This document shows positions 17,200 through 27,441 of a stretch of 64,000 nt of DNA, one piece after another. Under the pieces are notes generated by a model. That model was not told the origin of the DNA. It made no database searches and saw only the letters and a list, made by a program, of their open reading frames with translations. The translations under genes and the position numbers were made by a program. The DNA lies in contig NZ_JAOTIK010000001.1 in NCBI RefSeq assembly GCF_030116705.1, positions 5,360,501 through 5,424,500 of the forward strand, in the 5' to 3' direction. Position 1 is the first letter of the stretch; each line of letters begins with the position of its first letter. This stretch comes from Streptomyces sp. ML-6 (GTDB lineage: Bacteria; Actinomycetota; Actinomycetes; Streptomycetales; Streptomycetaceae).

Positions 17200-17955
17200 A
17201 TGCAGAGTCCGCTTTTCAACTACACGGAACAGCAGTCCCAGGACCGGTACGCCATCCAGAACCCGCAGCTCCTGCGGGTCGCGCTGACCGGCCACGACGA
17301 CGTGCTCGCCCGCAAGGGCGCCATGGTCGCCTACCAGGGGCTGATGGAGTTCGACGGCGAGTACCAGACGAACAGCCAGCGCCGTGCCCGCGCGAACACC
17401 GGTGAGGGCCTCGACCTGATGCGCTGCTCCGGGCAGGGCACCGTCTTCCTCGCCAACCTCGCGCAGTACATCCACATCGTGGACGTCGATCACGAGGGCC
17501 TCACGGTGGACAGCGCCTACGTCCTGGCGCTGGACTCCGCGCTGCACACCGAGGTCATCGCGGTGGACAGCCAGTACGGCATCTCGGGCACCGGCAAGTA
17601 CCAGCTCAACATCTCCGGCACCGGCAAGGTCGCCCTGATGACCTCGGGCCAGCCGCTGATGATGCAGGTCACCCCGGAGAAGTACGTCAACGCCGACGCC
17701 GACGCCATCGTCGCCTGGTCCAGCTCGCTGCGGGTGCAGATGCAGGCCCAGACGCACTCCTCCGGTGTGTGGCGCCGACGCGGCAACACCGGGGAGGGCT
17801 GGGAGCTCAACTTCCTCGGCCAGGGCTTCGCCCTGGTCCAGCCCAGCGAGGTGCTGCCCCCGCAGAACCAGCAGATCGGCCAGGGCGCCCGGGCCCAGTA
17901 CGGCATGGGCCAGCAGGGAGCCCACGGCCAGAACCAGAACAACGCCTGGAACTGA
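17200..17955 (+). CDS. AIM24 family protein (third of three)
   Basis: 251 residues, one AIM24 domain (LARKGAMVAYQGLMEFDG, GTVFLANLAQYIHIVDV, AWSSSLRVQMQAQ, GQGFALVQPSEV) followed by a Gln/Gly/Asn-rich tail (QYGMGQQGAHGQNQNN). That tail echoes the linker of the first protein in the operon. GAGGGGGAGGG gives a strong ribosome site. A perfect 16-bp hairpin follows. Confidence 0.87.
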   Translation: MQSPLFNYTEQQSQDRYAIQNPQLLRVALTGHDDVLARKGAMVAYQGLMEFDGEYQTNSQRRARANTGEGLDLMRCSGQGTVFLANLAQYIHIVDVDHEGLTVDSAYVLALDSALHTEVIAVDSQYGISGTGKYQLNISGTGKVALMTSGQPLMMQVTPEKYVNADADAIVAWSSSLRVQMQAQTHSSGVWRRRGNTGEGWELNFLGQGFALVQPSEVLPPQNQQIGQGARAQYGMGQQGAHGQNQNNAWN

Positions 17956-17977
17956 TCCGCGGCACGACACCCGGACC

Positions 17978-18021
17978 GAAGCGGGTGGGGCGGCCTCCTC
18001 GGAGACCGCCCCACCCGCTTC
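17978..18021. terminator. Bidirectional hairpin after the AIM24 operon
   Basis: GAAGCGGGTGGGGCGG pairs perfectly with CCGCCCCACCCGCTTC (16 bp, 12-base loop) between converging genes. Confidence 0.85.
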
Positions 18022-18035
18022 CGCGTGCAGGCTTT

Positions 18036-18584
18036 TCAGCCCCGCCGCTCCAGCGCCGCGCGGGCCAGTTCCGTCAGCCTGATGACCGACGCGTCGGCCA
18101 CCGAGGCGACCTCGTCGTACGCGAACCAGCGCAGGTCCAGCGACTCGTCGCTGATCTGCTCCGTCGCACCCGGGGGCGCCAGGGCCACGTACTGCACGTC
18201 CAGGTGCCAGTGGCAGGGGGCGGGGATCGGGTGGCGGTCCAGTGCCACCGGGCCCCCCGCGAGCAGCGTCAGGCCGCTGACACCGGACTCCTCGGACGCC
18301 TCCCGGAGAGCCGCGGCGGCCAGCGACGTGTCCTGCGGCTCACAGTGGCCGCCCATCTGCAACCACATCCGCAGCTTGCGGTGCAGGGTGAGCAGCACCC
18401 GGCCGCGCTCCGGGTCGACGACCAGGGCGCTGGCCGTCAGATGACCCGCCCCGCAGGCCTTCCACATGCCGTCGGGGTGTTCCGCCAGGTGATCGAGGTA
18501 GCCCCGGCGCAGCTCGTCCTGGGCCGGGTCGGCCCGCTGCTCGTACTCCTTCAGCACGAGCACGGCGTCGTCGTGCAGGCTCAC
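18036..18584 (-). CDS. NUDIX hydrolase
   Basis: 182 residues. The Nudix box is GHCEPQDTSLAAAALREASEESG (GH replaces the usual first glycines), preceded by RVLLTLHRKLRMWLQMG and followed by HWHLDVQYVA. It may hydrolyse a nucleoside diphosphate derivative; the substrate is unknown. The GTG start overlaps the stop of the upstream DUF2342 gene by 4 bases (GTGA), so the pair is translationally coupled. Confidence 0.85.
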   Translation of the reverse strand: MSLHDDAVLVLKEYEQRADPAQDELRRGYLDHLAEHPDGMWKACGAGHLTASALVVDPERGRVLLTLHRKLRMWLQMGGHCEPQDTSLAAAALREASEESGVSGLTLLAGGPVALDRHPIPAPCHWHLDVQYVALAPPGATEQISDESLDLRWFAYDEVASVADASVIRLTELARAALERRG

Positions 18585-20029
18585 CGGTCGGTGTCGCCCT
18601 TGCCGCCGTCGCGGCCCTCGGCGCCGCCGGTGCTGTCGTCCCCGTCGTCCGCGGCGGGCTTCTGCGTGCCCTGCGCGGCCTCGCCGAGCATCTTGTCCAG
18701 CTCGGAGAAGTCCAGCTGCTCGTGGTGCACGAAGCCGTCCGGATCGTCCAGGTCCCGGGCCGTCGGCAGCATGTCGGGGTGCTCCCACAGGGCGTCGCGT
18801 CCGTCGAGACCGCGTGCGTCGGTGAGGGACGCCCACAGCCGCGAGGCGTCGCGCAGCCGCCGCGGGCGCAGCTGCAGACCGATGAGCGTGGCGAACGTCT
18901 GCTCGGCCGGACCGCCGGAGGCACGGCGCCTGCGCATCGTCTCGCGCAACGCGTCCGCCGAGGTCAGACGGGACTTCGCGGCCTCGTGGACCACGGCGTC
19001 GACCCAGCCCTCGACCAGCGCGAGCGCCGTCTCCAGCCGGGCCAGGGCGGCCTTCTGCTCCGGCGTGTCCTCCGGCTGGAACATGCCCTGCTGAAGGGCG
19101 TCCTGCAGCTGCTCGGGCTGCGACGGGTCGAACTGGCCGACCACGTCCTCCAGCTTGCTGGTGTCGACCTTGATGCCGCGCGCGTACCCCTCGACGGCAC
19201 CGAAGAGGTGCGAGCGCAGCCACGGGACGTGGGCGAAGAGACGCTGGTGGGCGGCCTCGCGCAGGGCCAGGTACAGCCGCACCTCGTCCTGCGGGACGCT
19301 GAGGTCCTTGCCGAACCTCTCGACGTTCAGAGGAAGGAGCGCGGCCTTGCCCGCCGGGCCCAGCGGCAGCCCGATGTCGGTCGAACCGACGACCTCACCG
19401 GCCAGCACGCCGACGGCCTGCCCGATCTGCTGGCCGAACATCGCGCCGCCCATCGACCGCATCATGCCGATCAGCGGGCCGGCCATCGCCTGCATCTCCT
19501 CGGGCAGCACGTCGCCCATGGCGAGACCGACGCGCTCGGCCACCGGGTCGACCAGCTTCTGCCACGCGGGCAGGGACGCCTCGACCCACTCCGCCCGGCT
19601 CCACGCCACGGTCGAGACCGCACCGGAGGGCAGCGACGTCACGCCGTCCAGCCACAGGTCGGCCAGGCGCAGCGCCTCGTCGACCGCGGACCGCTCGGCC
19701 GGGCCGACGCTGGCGTCCTTGGTGCCGTCCGGCGTGCCCTGCGAGACCGTCTGGCGGGCGATCTGCTTGGCCATGTCCCAGTTCACGGGACCGCCCTCGT
19801 AGCTCAGCATCTGGCCGAGCTGCTGGAAGGCGGCGCCCAGGTCGTTGGGGTTCATCGTGCCGAACATCGCCGCGAACGGATTCTCACCGCCCGCGCCGGG
19901 CCCGAAGCCGAACGGGTTCGCAGGCCCGCCCGAACCCTGCCCACCTCCGGTGGGGTCCTTCTTCTTGCCCTCGTCGCCGTTCTCCGGCTCCTCCGGCGGA
20001 AGGCCGAATCCGAATGGGGTGTCACTCAC
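18581..20029 (-). CDS. DUF2342 / zincin-like protein
   Basis: 482 residues. An acidic, Gly/Pro-rich N-terminus (NPFGFGPGAGGENPFAAMFG) is followed by a helical domain with motifs of the DUF2342 family: SYEGGPVNWDMAKQIARQ, VPEERV-like LPEEMQAM, GEVVGSTDIGLPL, LREAAHQRLFAHVPWLRSHL and LVEGWVDAVVHEA. Relatives with an EGHA-type motif are assigned to a zinc-peptidase fold; here the matching place reads EGWVDAVVHEA and I see no HExxH, so activity is doubtful. Mycobacteria carry a homologue (Rv3195) in the same neighbourhood. It is translationally coupled to the NUDIX gene. Confidence 0.8.
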   Translation of the reverse strand: MSDTPFGFGLPPEEPENGDEGKKKDPTGGGQGSGGPANPFGFGPGAGGENPFAAMFGTMNPNDLGAAFQQLGQMLSYEGGPVNWDMAKQIARQTVSQGTPDGTKDASVGPAERSAVDEALRLADLWLDGVTSLPSGAVSTVAWSRAEWVEASLPAWQKLVDPVAERVGLAMGDVLPEEMQAMAGPLIGMMRSMGGAMFGQQIGQAVGVLAGEVVGSTDIGLPLGPAGKAALLPLNVERFGKDLSVPQDEVRLYLALREAAHQRLFAHVPWLRSHLFGAVEGYARGIKVDTSKLEDVVGQFDPSQPEQLQDALQQGMFQPEDTPEQKAALARLETALALVEGWVDAVVHEAAKSRLTSADALRETMRRRRASGGPAEQTFATLIGLQLRPRRLRDASRLWASLTDARGLDGRDALWEHPDMLPTARDLDDPDGFVHHEQLDFSELDKMLGEAAQGTQKPAADDGDDSTGGAEGRDGGKGDTDR

Positions 20030-20048
20030 GGGTTTCCTCGGCTCGTAG

Positions 20049-20071
20049 GGCCGCCGGCTCGAACCGGCGGC
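20049..20071. other. Short hairpin upstream of the DUF2342 gene
   Basis: GCCGCCGG and CCGGCGGC flank a 6-base loop about 20 bases before the DUF2342 start on the minus strand. It could affect its leader; no known riboswitch class is recognised. Confidence 0.35.
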
Positions 20072-20221
20072 GACTGCCCGACATCACCATCCAGCGTAGA
20101 CACCAAAAGTCCGCTCAGGGCCTCAGTGCTCCGTCGGGGCCCGCCCTGCGGCAGGATGGACGCCACCTGGTACGCACGCGTCACTCGGGTACGTACTGAA
20201 GACAACCGCTGGAGACGCCCG

Positions 20222-21364
20222 GTGAGTTCCCCAGACCCTCAGGTTCGCGCAGCGCGAAACCCGTCCGCCCCCTCGACCGAGAACAAACCCGCAAAGAGCC
20301 GTTCCCGAAGCCGTGGCCCCGTCGTCGCGATCACCGGAGCCGCCGGTGGCGTGGGCGAGCTGCTCACCGCGCGCCTCGCGGCGTCCGAGGAGATCAAGCA
20401 GGTCATCGCCATCGACGAGCGGCGCGGCGAGGTGTCCGAGGCGACCTGGCACCTCCTCGACGTCCGCGACCCCGCCATCGCGGAGAAACTGCGCGGCGCG
20501 GACGTCGTGGTGCACCTGGCGCTCGACCTCGACCTGGAGACCGACCCCGCGGCCCGCACCGCCTACAACGTGCGCGGCACCCAGACCGTGCTGACGGCCG
20601 CGGCGGCCGTCGGCGTCCACCGGGTCGTGCTGTGCACATCGGCGATGGTCTACGGGGCGCTGCCCGACAACGACATCCCGCTCGCCGAGGACGCCGAGCT
20701 GCGGGCCACGGCCGAGGCCACCGGCGTCGGCGACCTCCTGGAGATCGAGCGGCTCGGCCGCCGCGCGCCCCGCGCCCACCCCGGACTCAACGTGACCGTG
20801 GTCAGGCCCACGGTCCTGGTCGGCGGTACGGACACCGCGCTGACCCGCTACTTCGAGTCGCCGCGCCTCCTGGTCGTCGCCGGATCACGACCGGCCTGGC
20901 AGTTCTGCCACGTCGACGATTTGGTCACGGCCCTGGAGTACGCCGCGCTGGAGAAGATCGACGGCGAGTTCGCGGTCGGCTGCGACGGCTGGCTGGAACA
21001 GGAGGAGGTCGAGGAGCTCAGCGGCGTCCGCCGGATGGAACTGCCCTCCGCCGTGGCCCTGGGCGCCGCCGCCCGGCTGCACCGGATCGGCCTCACCCCG
21101 TCACCGGCGGGCGATCTGGCGTACACGATGCACCCCTGGGTGGTCAGCGTGAGCCGGCTGCACGACGTGGGCTGGCGCCCGGCCTGGACCAACGAGGAGG
21201 TGCTCGCCGCGCTCCTCGAAGAGGTCGAGGGTCGGCACACCGTCGCCGGCCGTCGACTCGGCCGCAAGGACGCCACCGCGGCGGGCGCCGCCGGTGCGAC
21301 CGTGGCGCTCCTGGGCACCGCCGCGCTGGTCCGCCGCGCCCGCAAGGCCCGCCGCCGCATCTGA
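20222..21364 (+). CDS. NAD-dependent epimerase/SDR family protein with C-terminal membrane anchor
   Basis: 380 residues, extended short-chain dehydrogenase fold. Visible: nucleotide motif VAITGAAGGVGELL (about residues 37-50), the acidic strand end VIAIDERR, DVVVHLAL, and SAMVYG where the usual Tyr-x3-Lys pair is not clear. Also seen are VVRPTVLVGGTDT and FCHVDDLV. The last 35 residues hold a hydrophobic helix (AGATVALLGTAALV) followed by RRARKARRRI, suggesting an inner-face membrane anchor. The GTG start has a weak GGTGAG context. The gene diverges from DUF2342. Substrate unknown. Confidence 0.8.
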   Translation: MSSPDPQVRAARNPSAPSTENKPAKSRSRSRGPVVAITGAAGGVGELLTARLAASEEIKQVIAIDERRGEVSEATWHLLDVRDPAIAEKLRGADVVVHLALDLDLETDPAARTAYNVRGTQTVLTAAAAVGVHRVVLCTSAMVYGALPDNDIPLAEDAELRATAEATGVGDLLEIERLGRRAPRAHPGLNVTVVRPTVLVGGTDTALTRYFESPRLLVVAGSRPAWQFCHVDDLVTALEYAALEKIDGEFAVGCDGWLEQEEVEELSGVRRMELPSAVALGAAARLHRIGLTPSPAGDLAYTMHPWVVSVSRLHDVGWRPAWTNEEVLAALLEEVEGRHTVAGRRLGRKDATAAGAAGATVALLGTAALVRRARKARRRI

Positions 21365-21420
21365 GCGGGGCGGGCGCGGGCGCCCTCCCGGCCCCCGCGC
21401 CCCCGGATACGCGCTCCCAG

Positions 21421-21560
21421 GCCCCGCGCCTCCCAGGACACGGTCTTCCGGACCTGCCTCCAGGGCATGGCGTCCAGGACACATCCCCCAGGGCATGGCG
21501 TCCAAGGCGCGGTCCTCCCGGGTGCGGCGTCCAGGGCACGGGCCCCTGCGGCACGGCCCT
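21421..21560. repeat. Degenerate repeats between SDR and moaE
   Basis: CCAGGGCATGGCGTCCA occurs at 21460-21476 and 21488-21504, with more diverged copies on either side (CCAGGACACGG, CCAGGGCACGG). The 329-bp gap 21365-21693 holds nothing else I can call. Confidence 0.75.
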
Positions 21561-21693
21561 TGTCGCGTTCCTTCCGGCCGGATGCCCGCACGCACCCCTT
21601 CGGGGTGCCTGGAGAAGGCTCCAAGGCAGGGGGCGGCCCGCCGGTGGAAAACGCGGTTCCGCGCTGTCGGTGCCGTACGGCACCATGGGGCGC

Positions 21694-22155
<462 letters not shown>

Positions 22156-22284
22156 GCGCAACCCGGACGGACGTCACACCGGACCTGATTTGCGTAACCG
22201 CCCCCCTGCCGTGAGCGTTGATTCCGCAGACGGTTAATCTGCTGATCGGTCAGTTGCGGTCGCTCACGGGGTAGGGAGGTCGTA

Positions 22285-22455
22285 ATGGCAGCACTCGCCT
22301 GGTTGTTGATTCCGCTTTTCGCTGCGCTCGGCGCTGCGATATGGGGGAGCTGGGCCGCTCGTAATCGCACGACCGGTGATGTCTCCGAGCTCGCCGGGTA
22401 TGCCCGGTTCCGTGAGGCGATGGAGAAATCGCACTCCGGTTCCGACGTCGTCTGA
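22285..22455 (+). CDS. Small membrane protein
   Basis: 56 residues: one hydrophobic helix (LAWLLIPLFAALGAAIWGSWAA, residues 4-25) followed by a basic and polar tail ending SHSGSDVV. AGGGAGGT five bases before the ATG is a good ribosome site. It lies alone between moaE and the Lon-like protease, same strand. Function unknown; it may partner the protease, which also has an N-terminal membrane anchor, but that is only position-based. Confidence 0.75.
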   Translation: MAALAWLLIPLFAALGAAIWGSWAARNRTTGDVSELAGYARFREAMEKSHSGSDVV

Positions 22456-22596
22456 AATCCGTCACACATACGCAGTCGCCAATTCGCGGCACGGCTCCGG
22501 CCACGGCCGCCTTCCGGCGTCGCGCCCCGCCCCGTCTCCCTCCCTGCGGACCGGCCCCGACAGTGCACTGACAGTCCCTTCCCGTACTGTCGTTCC

Positions 22597-23685
22597 ATGC
22601 CACGCCGCACCGCGACGATGCTCGCCTCCACCCTGATCCTCATCGCGCTGCTCTGCGCAGGCGTGCTGATCAAAGTGCCGTACTCGGAAATGTCCCCCGG
22701 ACCGACCGTGAACACCCTCGGCAAGGTCGGCAGCGAACCCGTCCTGCAGATTTCCGGGCACAAGACGTATCCGACGTCCGGAAACCTCAACATGACGACG
22801 GTCAGGGTCACCGGCGCCGACTACCGGATGAACCTCGTCGAGGCCGTCTACGGCTGGCTGGCCCACGACAGCGTGGTCGTGCCGCACGACACGCTGTACC
22901 CCGACGGGAAGACCGAGCAGGAGTCGACCCAGGAGAACGCCGAGGAGTTCAGCCAGTCCCAGGAGAGCGCCAAGGTCGCCGCGCTGACCGAGCTGGGCAT
23001 CCCGGTCTCCTCGCGCGTCGTGGTCTCCACGGTCGTGAAGGACAGCCCCGCCCAGGGCAAGCTGCACGCGGGCGACGTGATCAAGCAGGTCGACGGCACG
23101 CCGGTCGAGCAGCCGGAGGACGTGGCGAAGCTCGTCACCCGCCACGACCCCGGTGAGAAGGTCACGTTCACGATCATCCCCGCGAAGACGGCACAGGCGG
23201 CGGAGAAGGCCGGCAAGGAGCCCGAAGGCAGCCGGGAGATCGTCATCACGACCGCGAAGGCCCCCAAGGAGGACCGCGCGATCGTCGGCATCCAGGCCGG
23301 GACGGACCACACCTTCCCGTTCCGGATCGACATCGAGCTCGCCGACGTCGGCGGACCGAGCGCCGGCCTGATGTTCTCGCTGGGCCTCATCGACAAGCTG
23401 ACGCCCGGCAAGCTCACCGGCGGGAAGTTCGTCGCGGGCACCGGTACGATCGACGACAAGGGCAAGGTCGGCCCGATCGGCGGCATCAACATGAAGCTGG
23501 TCGGCGCACGCGAGGCGGGTGCCAGGTACTTCCTGACACCGGACGGGAACTGCAGGTCCGCCGCCGCCGACACGCCGAGCGGGCTCACCCTGGTGAGGGT
23601 CAAGACGCTCGCCGACGCGCGGGAGTCCCTGGAGAAGATCGGGGCGGGGGACACGGCCGGGCTGCCGAGCTGCTCGGCAGGCTGA
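22597..23685 (+). CDS. Membrane-anchored PDZ / Lon-like (S16) serine protease
   Basis: 362 residues, YlbL-type. An N-terminal membrane helix (ATMLASTLILIALLCAGVLI), a PDZ domain (about 120-200; VVKDSPAQGKLHAGDVIKQVDG) and a Lon catalytic domain follow. The catalytic Ser lies in GGPSAGLMFSLGL (about 255) and the catalytic Lys in GGINMKLVGAREAGA (about 298), with GTGTIDDKGKVGPIGG before it. The active domain should face outside. A mycobacterial homologue (Rv3194c) is next to UPF0182, as here. No ATPase domain is present. Confidence 0.9.
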   Translation: MPRRTATMLASTLILIALLCAGVLIKVPYSEMSPGPTVNTLGKVGSEPVLQISGHKTYPTSGNLNMTTVRVTGADYRMNLVEAVYGWLAHDSVVVPHDTLYPDGKTEQESTQENAEEFSQSQESAKVAALTELGIPVSSRVVVSTVVKDSPAQGKLHAGDVIKQVDGTPVEQPEDVAKLVTRHDPGEKVTFTIIPAKTAQAAEKAGKEPEGSREIVITTAKAPKEDRAIVGIQAGTDHTFPFRIDIELADVGGPSAGLMFSLGLIDKLTPGKLTGGKFVAGTGTIDDKGKVGPIGGINMKLVGAREAGARYFLTPDGNCRSAAADTPSGLTLVRVKTLADARESLEKIGAGDTAGLPSCSAG

Positions 23686-23715
23686 CCGCGCCCCCGGCGG
23701 GGCGGCTGCGGCGGG

Positions 23716-24276
23716 TCAGGCCTCGAAGGTGGCGGCCAGTGCGTCGGCCAGTCCGGGCACCAGACCGGCGCCGGTCCGCACCTCGCTCGGGGTGTCCTTC
23801 GCCCGCAGCCGCACGGCCGACTCGCGCGTACCGTCCCGGAGGACGGCCACGGTCATCCGCACCTCCTGGCGCTCCGGGTGCTTGGCGACCCACTTGGTCA
23901 GCTGCGCGTCGCTGAGCCCCTCCGGCACGGACGCCTCGGCGGACGGCGGCAGCATCAGCCGCTCCACCGACATCGCGCACCCGATCACCGCGTCGGGCCA
24001 GGCGATCGTGGCCAGGAACTCGTCCAGGGCGGTGCCCGGCGGCAGCTCGTCCTGTTCGATGGGGGTGAGCGAGGAGGCCGGGGCCTCGGGGTCTTCGAGG
24101 CCGAGCTGGGCCGCGAGACCGGGTTCCTGGTCACGCAGCTTGGCGGTGTCGACCAGGGCGAAGAGCCGGGCCGGCTGGTCCCAGCCGAGACCGGAGATGT
24201 ACTCGTCGATTTCGAGCACGGCGACGGTGAGCGGGCTCGCGGCCATCGGGGGGCCAGAGGGGGAAACATTGGACAT
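23716..24276 (-). CDS. PPA1309-family hypothetical protein
   Basis: 186 residues, cytosolic, no cysteine motif beyond VIGCAM. Motifs: LEIDEYISGLGWDQPARLFALVDTA near the N-terminus, LDEFLATIAWPDAVIGCAMSVERLMLP in the middle and RQEVRMTVAVLRDGTRESAVRLR near the end. It is a conserved actinobacterial family without a known function. ATG at 24276 is preferred to the in-frame TTG at 24282. It converges on the Lon-like gene and diverges from UPF0182. Confidence 0.78.
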   Translation of the reverse strand: MSNVSPSGPPMAASPLTVAVLEIDEYISGLGWDQPARLFALVDTAKLRDQEPGLAAQLGLEDPEAPASSLTPIEQDELPPGTALDEFLATIAWPDAVIGCAMSVERLMLPPSAEASVPEGLSDAQLTKWVAKHPERQEVRMTVAVLRDGTRESAVRLRAKDTPSEVRTGAGLVPGLADALAATFEA

Positions 24277-24309
24277 GGCCAATATCCTGCCTCCTTCCGA
24301 CCCGGTAAC

Positions 24310-24336
24310 GGGAACTAGGTAAAGCCTCAGTAAGTT
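24310..24336 (+). promoter_or_regulatory. Candidate ECF-type promoter for the UPF0182 gene
   Basis: GGGAAC (24310-24315), 18 bases, GTT (24334-24336). It differs from sigma-R consensus (GGAAT) by the last base of the -35 and also resembles other ECF -35 elements. It lies about 67 bases before the start. Confidence 0.4.
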
Positions 24337-24402
24337 GCATAGGTGGGCTCTACGATCGCTGGGCCCGCTTCACAACGACCCGCGAACTTCGAGGTGCGCA
24401 CG

Positions 24403-27399
24403 TTGGCTTTCCAGATGCCGGACCGCGGCGGAGGCCCGACAGGGCCACGGATCAGAGTCGGCCGCCCGTCCCGGCGCGCCCGTACCCTGCTCATGACATT
24501 GGGCGTCCTGGCGATTCTCGCCATGGTGTTCGTCATGTTCGCCGGGTTCTGGACGGACTGGCTCTGGTACCGGTCGGTCTCGTATTCGTCCGTCTTCACC
24601 ACCACCCTGTGGACCAAGATCGGGCTGTTCCTCGTCTTCGGACTCCTGATGGCCGTGGCCGTCGGTCTGAACATCTGGCTCGCGCACCGGCTCCGGCCGC
24701 CGCTGAGCGCGATGTCCCTGGAGCAGCAGAGCCTGGACCGTTACCGGATGAGCCTGGCCCCGCACAAGAAGTGGGTGCTGCTCGCGATCACCGCCCTCGT
24801 CGGACTGATCGCCGGAGCATCCGCCTCCGGCCAGTGGCGTACCTGGCTGATGTACGTGAACGGCGTGGCGTTCGGACAGAAGGACCCCCAGTTCCACCTG
24901 GACGTGTCCTTCTACGCCTTCGACCTGCCGTGGTACCGCTTCCTGCTGGGCTTCGGCTTCGCGGCCACGGTGCTCTCGCTGATCGCCGCCGGACTGACCC
25001 ACTACCTGTACGGCGGGCTCCGCATCACCAGCCCCGGCGCCCGCGCGACCGGTGCGGCCACCGGCCACCTGTCGGTGCTGCTCGGGATCTTCGTCTCGCT
25101 GAAGGCCGTGGCGTACTGGCTCGACCGGTACGGCCTGGCCGTGAAGTCCAGCGACTTCAAGGCCACGGACAACTGGACGGGCCTGCGGTACGTCGACGCC
25201 AACGCCTACCTCCCGGCGAAGACCATCCTCTTCTGCATCGCCGCGATCTGCGCCGTGCTGTTCTTCGCGACGCTCTGGCGCCGCACCTGGCAGCTCCCGG
25301 TGATCGGCTTCGGCCTCATGGTGCTCTCGGCGATCCTGATCGGCGGGCTGTACCCGGCGATCGTGCAGAAGTTCCAGGTCCAGCCGAACGAGCAGGCCAA
25401 GGAAGCACCGTTCATCCGGAAGAACATCGACGCGACGCGTGACGCGTACGACATCGACGACGCGCAGGTCGACGACTACTCCGGCAAGAGCACGACGGAC
25501 GACGACGCCAAGCTGCGCGCGAGCGCGGACAGCGCCGCCAGCTACCGGGTGATGGACCCCAATGTCGTCTCCCCGGCCTTCCAGCAGCTCCAGCAGAAGA
25601 GGAACTACTACCAGTTCCCCAGGACGCTGGACGTCGACCGCTACAAGGACGCCGCCGGCAAGGACCAGGACACGATCATCGGTCTGCGCGAGCTCAACCT
25701 CGACGGCATCCCCAAGCGCAACTGGATCAACGACCACTTCACCTACACCCACGGCTACGGTGCCATCGCGGCCCGGGGCACGACGACCGGCAAGAACCCG
25801 AAGGGTTCCCCGGACTTCACCGAGTCCGGCCTGCCGACGGACGGTGAGCTCGGCAAGTACGAGCAGCGGATCTACTACGGCGAGAAGACCGAGCAGTACT
25901 CCATCGTCGGCGGGCCCCAGAAGGAGCTCGACTACGAGGAGGACGGCGAGAAGACCACCAGCTACCAGGGCGACAGCGGGGTCAGCCTCTCCAACGCCTT
26001 CAACCGTGCCGCGTACGCCGTCGCGTTCAGCGAGCCGCAGATCCTCTACTCGGGAGCCATCGGCGAGGGCTCGCGGATCCTCTACAACCGCACGCCCAAG
26101 GAGCGCGTCGAGGCGGTCGCCCCGTGGCTGACCATCGACGGCGACGCCTACCCGGCGGTGGTGGACGGCCGCATCCAGTGGATCGTCGACGCGTACACCA
26201 CCACCAACAGCTACCCGTATGCCTCGCGCACGACGCTCGGTGACACCACGGCCGACTCGCTGACCACCAACCAGCGCGCGGTCGTCGCCCAGCAGAACCA
26301 GGTCAACTACATCCGCAACTCGGTGAAGGCCACCGTCGACGCGTACGACGGCAAGGTCAAGCTCTACGAGTGGGACACCGAGGACCCGGTCCTCAAGACC
26401 TGGCGCAAGGCGTTCCCGGGCACCGTCGAGCCGAGGACGGACATCCCGCAGGAGCTGATGGACCACCTGCGCTACCCGCAGGACCTGTTCAAGGTGCAGC
26501 GCGAACTGCTCACCCGCTACCACGTCACGAACCCCGCCCAGTTCTACAGCGGAAGTGACGCGTGGCAGGTCCCGGACGACCCGACCAACAAGGAGTCCGG
26601 TTCCGTCCCGCCGTACTACCTGAGCATAAAGATGCCCGGGCAGGAGGATCAGAAGTTCTCGCTGACGACGACGTTCACACCGAAGGGACGACCCGACCTC
26701 GGGGCGTTCATGGCGGTGGACGCGGACGCGGCCAGCAAGGACTACGGCACGATAAGGCTGCTGAGGGTCACCACCACGGTGAAGGGCCCCGGTCAGGTAC
26801 AGAGTGAGCTCAACGGCAACGACGACGTCGCCGAGTTCGTGAGGAACCTGAAGGGGACCGACTCCGACATCGAGTACGGCAACCTGCTGACCGTGCCGCT
26901 CGAAGGGGGCTTCCTCTACATCGAGCCGGTCTACACGCGCGGTGGCACGCAGAACTATCCGCTGCTGCGGAAGGTGGCCGCCTCGTACGGGTCGAAGACC
27001 GTCTTCGAGAACAGCCTCGGCGAGGCGCTCAACGCGGTCTTCGGGGTGGCGGGCTCCGACACCGGCCAGCCGCCCACGGACACCACCCGGCCACCGAGCG
27101 ACACCACGCAGCCGCCGGCCACCGGCGAGGCGGCGCTGAAGAAGGCCATCGCGGACGCGCAGAAGGCCTACGAGGCGGGTGAGGCAGCCCTGAAGGAACA
27201 GGACTGGACCGCCTACGGCGAGGCCCAGAAGGACCTGCAGGACGCGCTCGAACGCGCGGCGGCAGCCCAGTCCAAGCCGGACAGCACGGACAGCACGGAC
27301 AAGAACGGCTCCGAACAGGGCAAGCCGGAGGACGACAAGGGCAGGCCGGAGGACAAGGACAAGGAGAACGCCTCCGTCGCCCGCAGCGGCGGCGGCTGA
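24403..27399 (+). CDS. UPF0182 family large membrane protein
   Basis: 998 residues from a TTG with GAGGTG six bases upstream; ATG at 24415 is the alternative. The first 330 residues hold about seven membrane helices (first near residues 33-55; others include [14 protein letters not shown] and [19 protein letters not shown]). A large extracytoplasmic region follows ([64 protein letters not shown]). The last 90 residues are Thr/Pro-rich, then a charged coiled-coil-like tail. The family is widespread in actinobacteria (Rv3193c in M. tuberculosis) and its function is not known. A tRNA gene starts 53 bases later. Confidence 0.9.
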   Translation: MAFQMPDRGGGPTGPRIRVGRPSRRARTLLMTLGVLAILAMVFVMFAGFWTDWLWYRSVSYSSVFTTTLWTKIGLFLVFGLLMAVAVGLNIWLAHRLRPPLSAMSLEQQSLDRYRMSLAPHKKWVLLAITALVGLIAGASASGQWRTWLMYVNGVAFGQKDPQFHLDVSFYAFDLPWYRFLLGFGFAATVLSLIAAGLTHYLYGGLRITSPGARATGAATGHLSVLLGIFVSLKAVAYWLDRYGLAVKSSDFKATDNWTGLRYVDANAYLPAKTILFCIAAICAVLFFATLWRRTWQLPVIGFGLMVLSAILIGGLYPAIVQKFQVQPNEQAKEAPFIRKNIDATRDAYDIDDAQVDDYSGKSTTDDDAKLRASADSAASYRVMDPNVVSPAFQQLQQKRNYYQFPRTLDVDRYKDAAGKDQDTIIGLRELNLDGIPKRNWINDHFTYTHGYGAIAARGTTTGKNPKGSPDFTESGLPTDGELGKYEQRIYYGEKTEQYSIVGGPQKELDYEEDGEKTTSYQGDSGVSLSNAFNRAAYAVAFSEPQILYSGAIGEGSRILYNRTPKERVEAVAPWLTIDGDAYPAVVDGRIQWIVDAYTTTNSYPYASRTTLGDTTADSLTTNQRAVVAQQNQVNYIRNSVKATVDAYDGKVKLYEWDTEDPVLKTWRKAFPGTVEPRTDIPQELMDHLRYPQDLFKVQRELLTRYHVTNPAQFYSGSDAWQVPDDPTNKESGSVPPYYLSIKMPGQEDQKFSLTTTFTPKGRPDLGAFMAVDADAASKDYGTIRLLRVTTTVKGPGQVQSELNGNDDVAEFVRNLKGTDSDIEYGNLLTVPLEGGFLYIEPVYTRGGTQNYPLLRKVAASYGSKTVFENSLGEALNAVFGVAGSDTGQPPTDTTRPPSDTTQPPATGEAALKKAIADAQKAYEAGEAALKEQDWTAYGEAQKDLQDALERAAAAQSKPDSTDSTDKNGSEQGKPEDDKGRPEDKDKENASVARSGGG

Positions 27400-27441
27400 G
27401 AAACCCGGTAAAGGCTCCACCCCGCGTCGTGGTACGGTTTC

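Noticed and set aside
22285..22455. moaD partner for moaE in the small ORF downstream
   Set aside because: The product has a membrane helix and no C-terminal Gly-Gly, so it is not MoaD.
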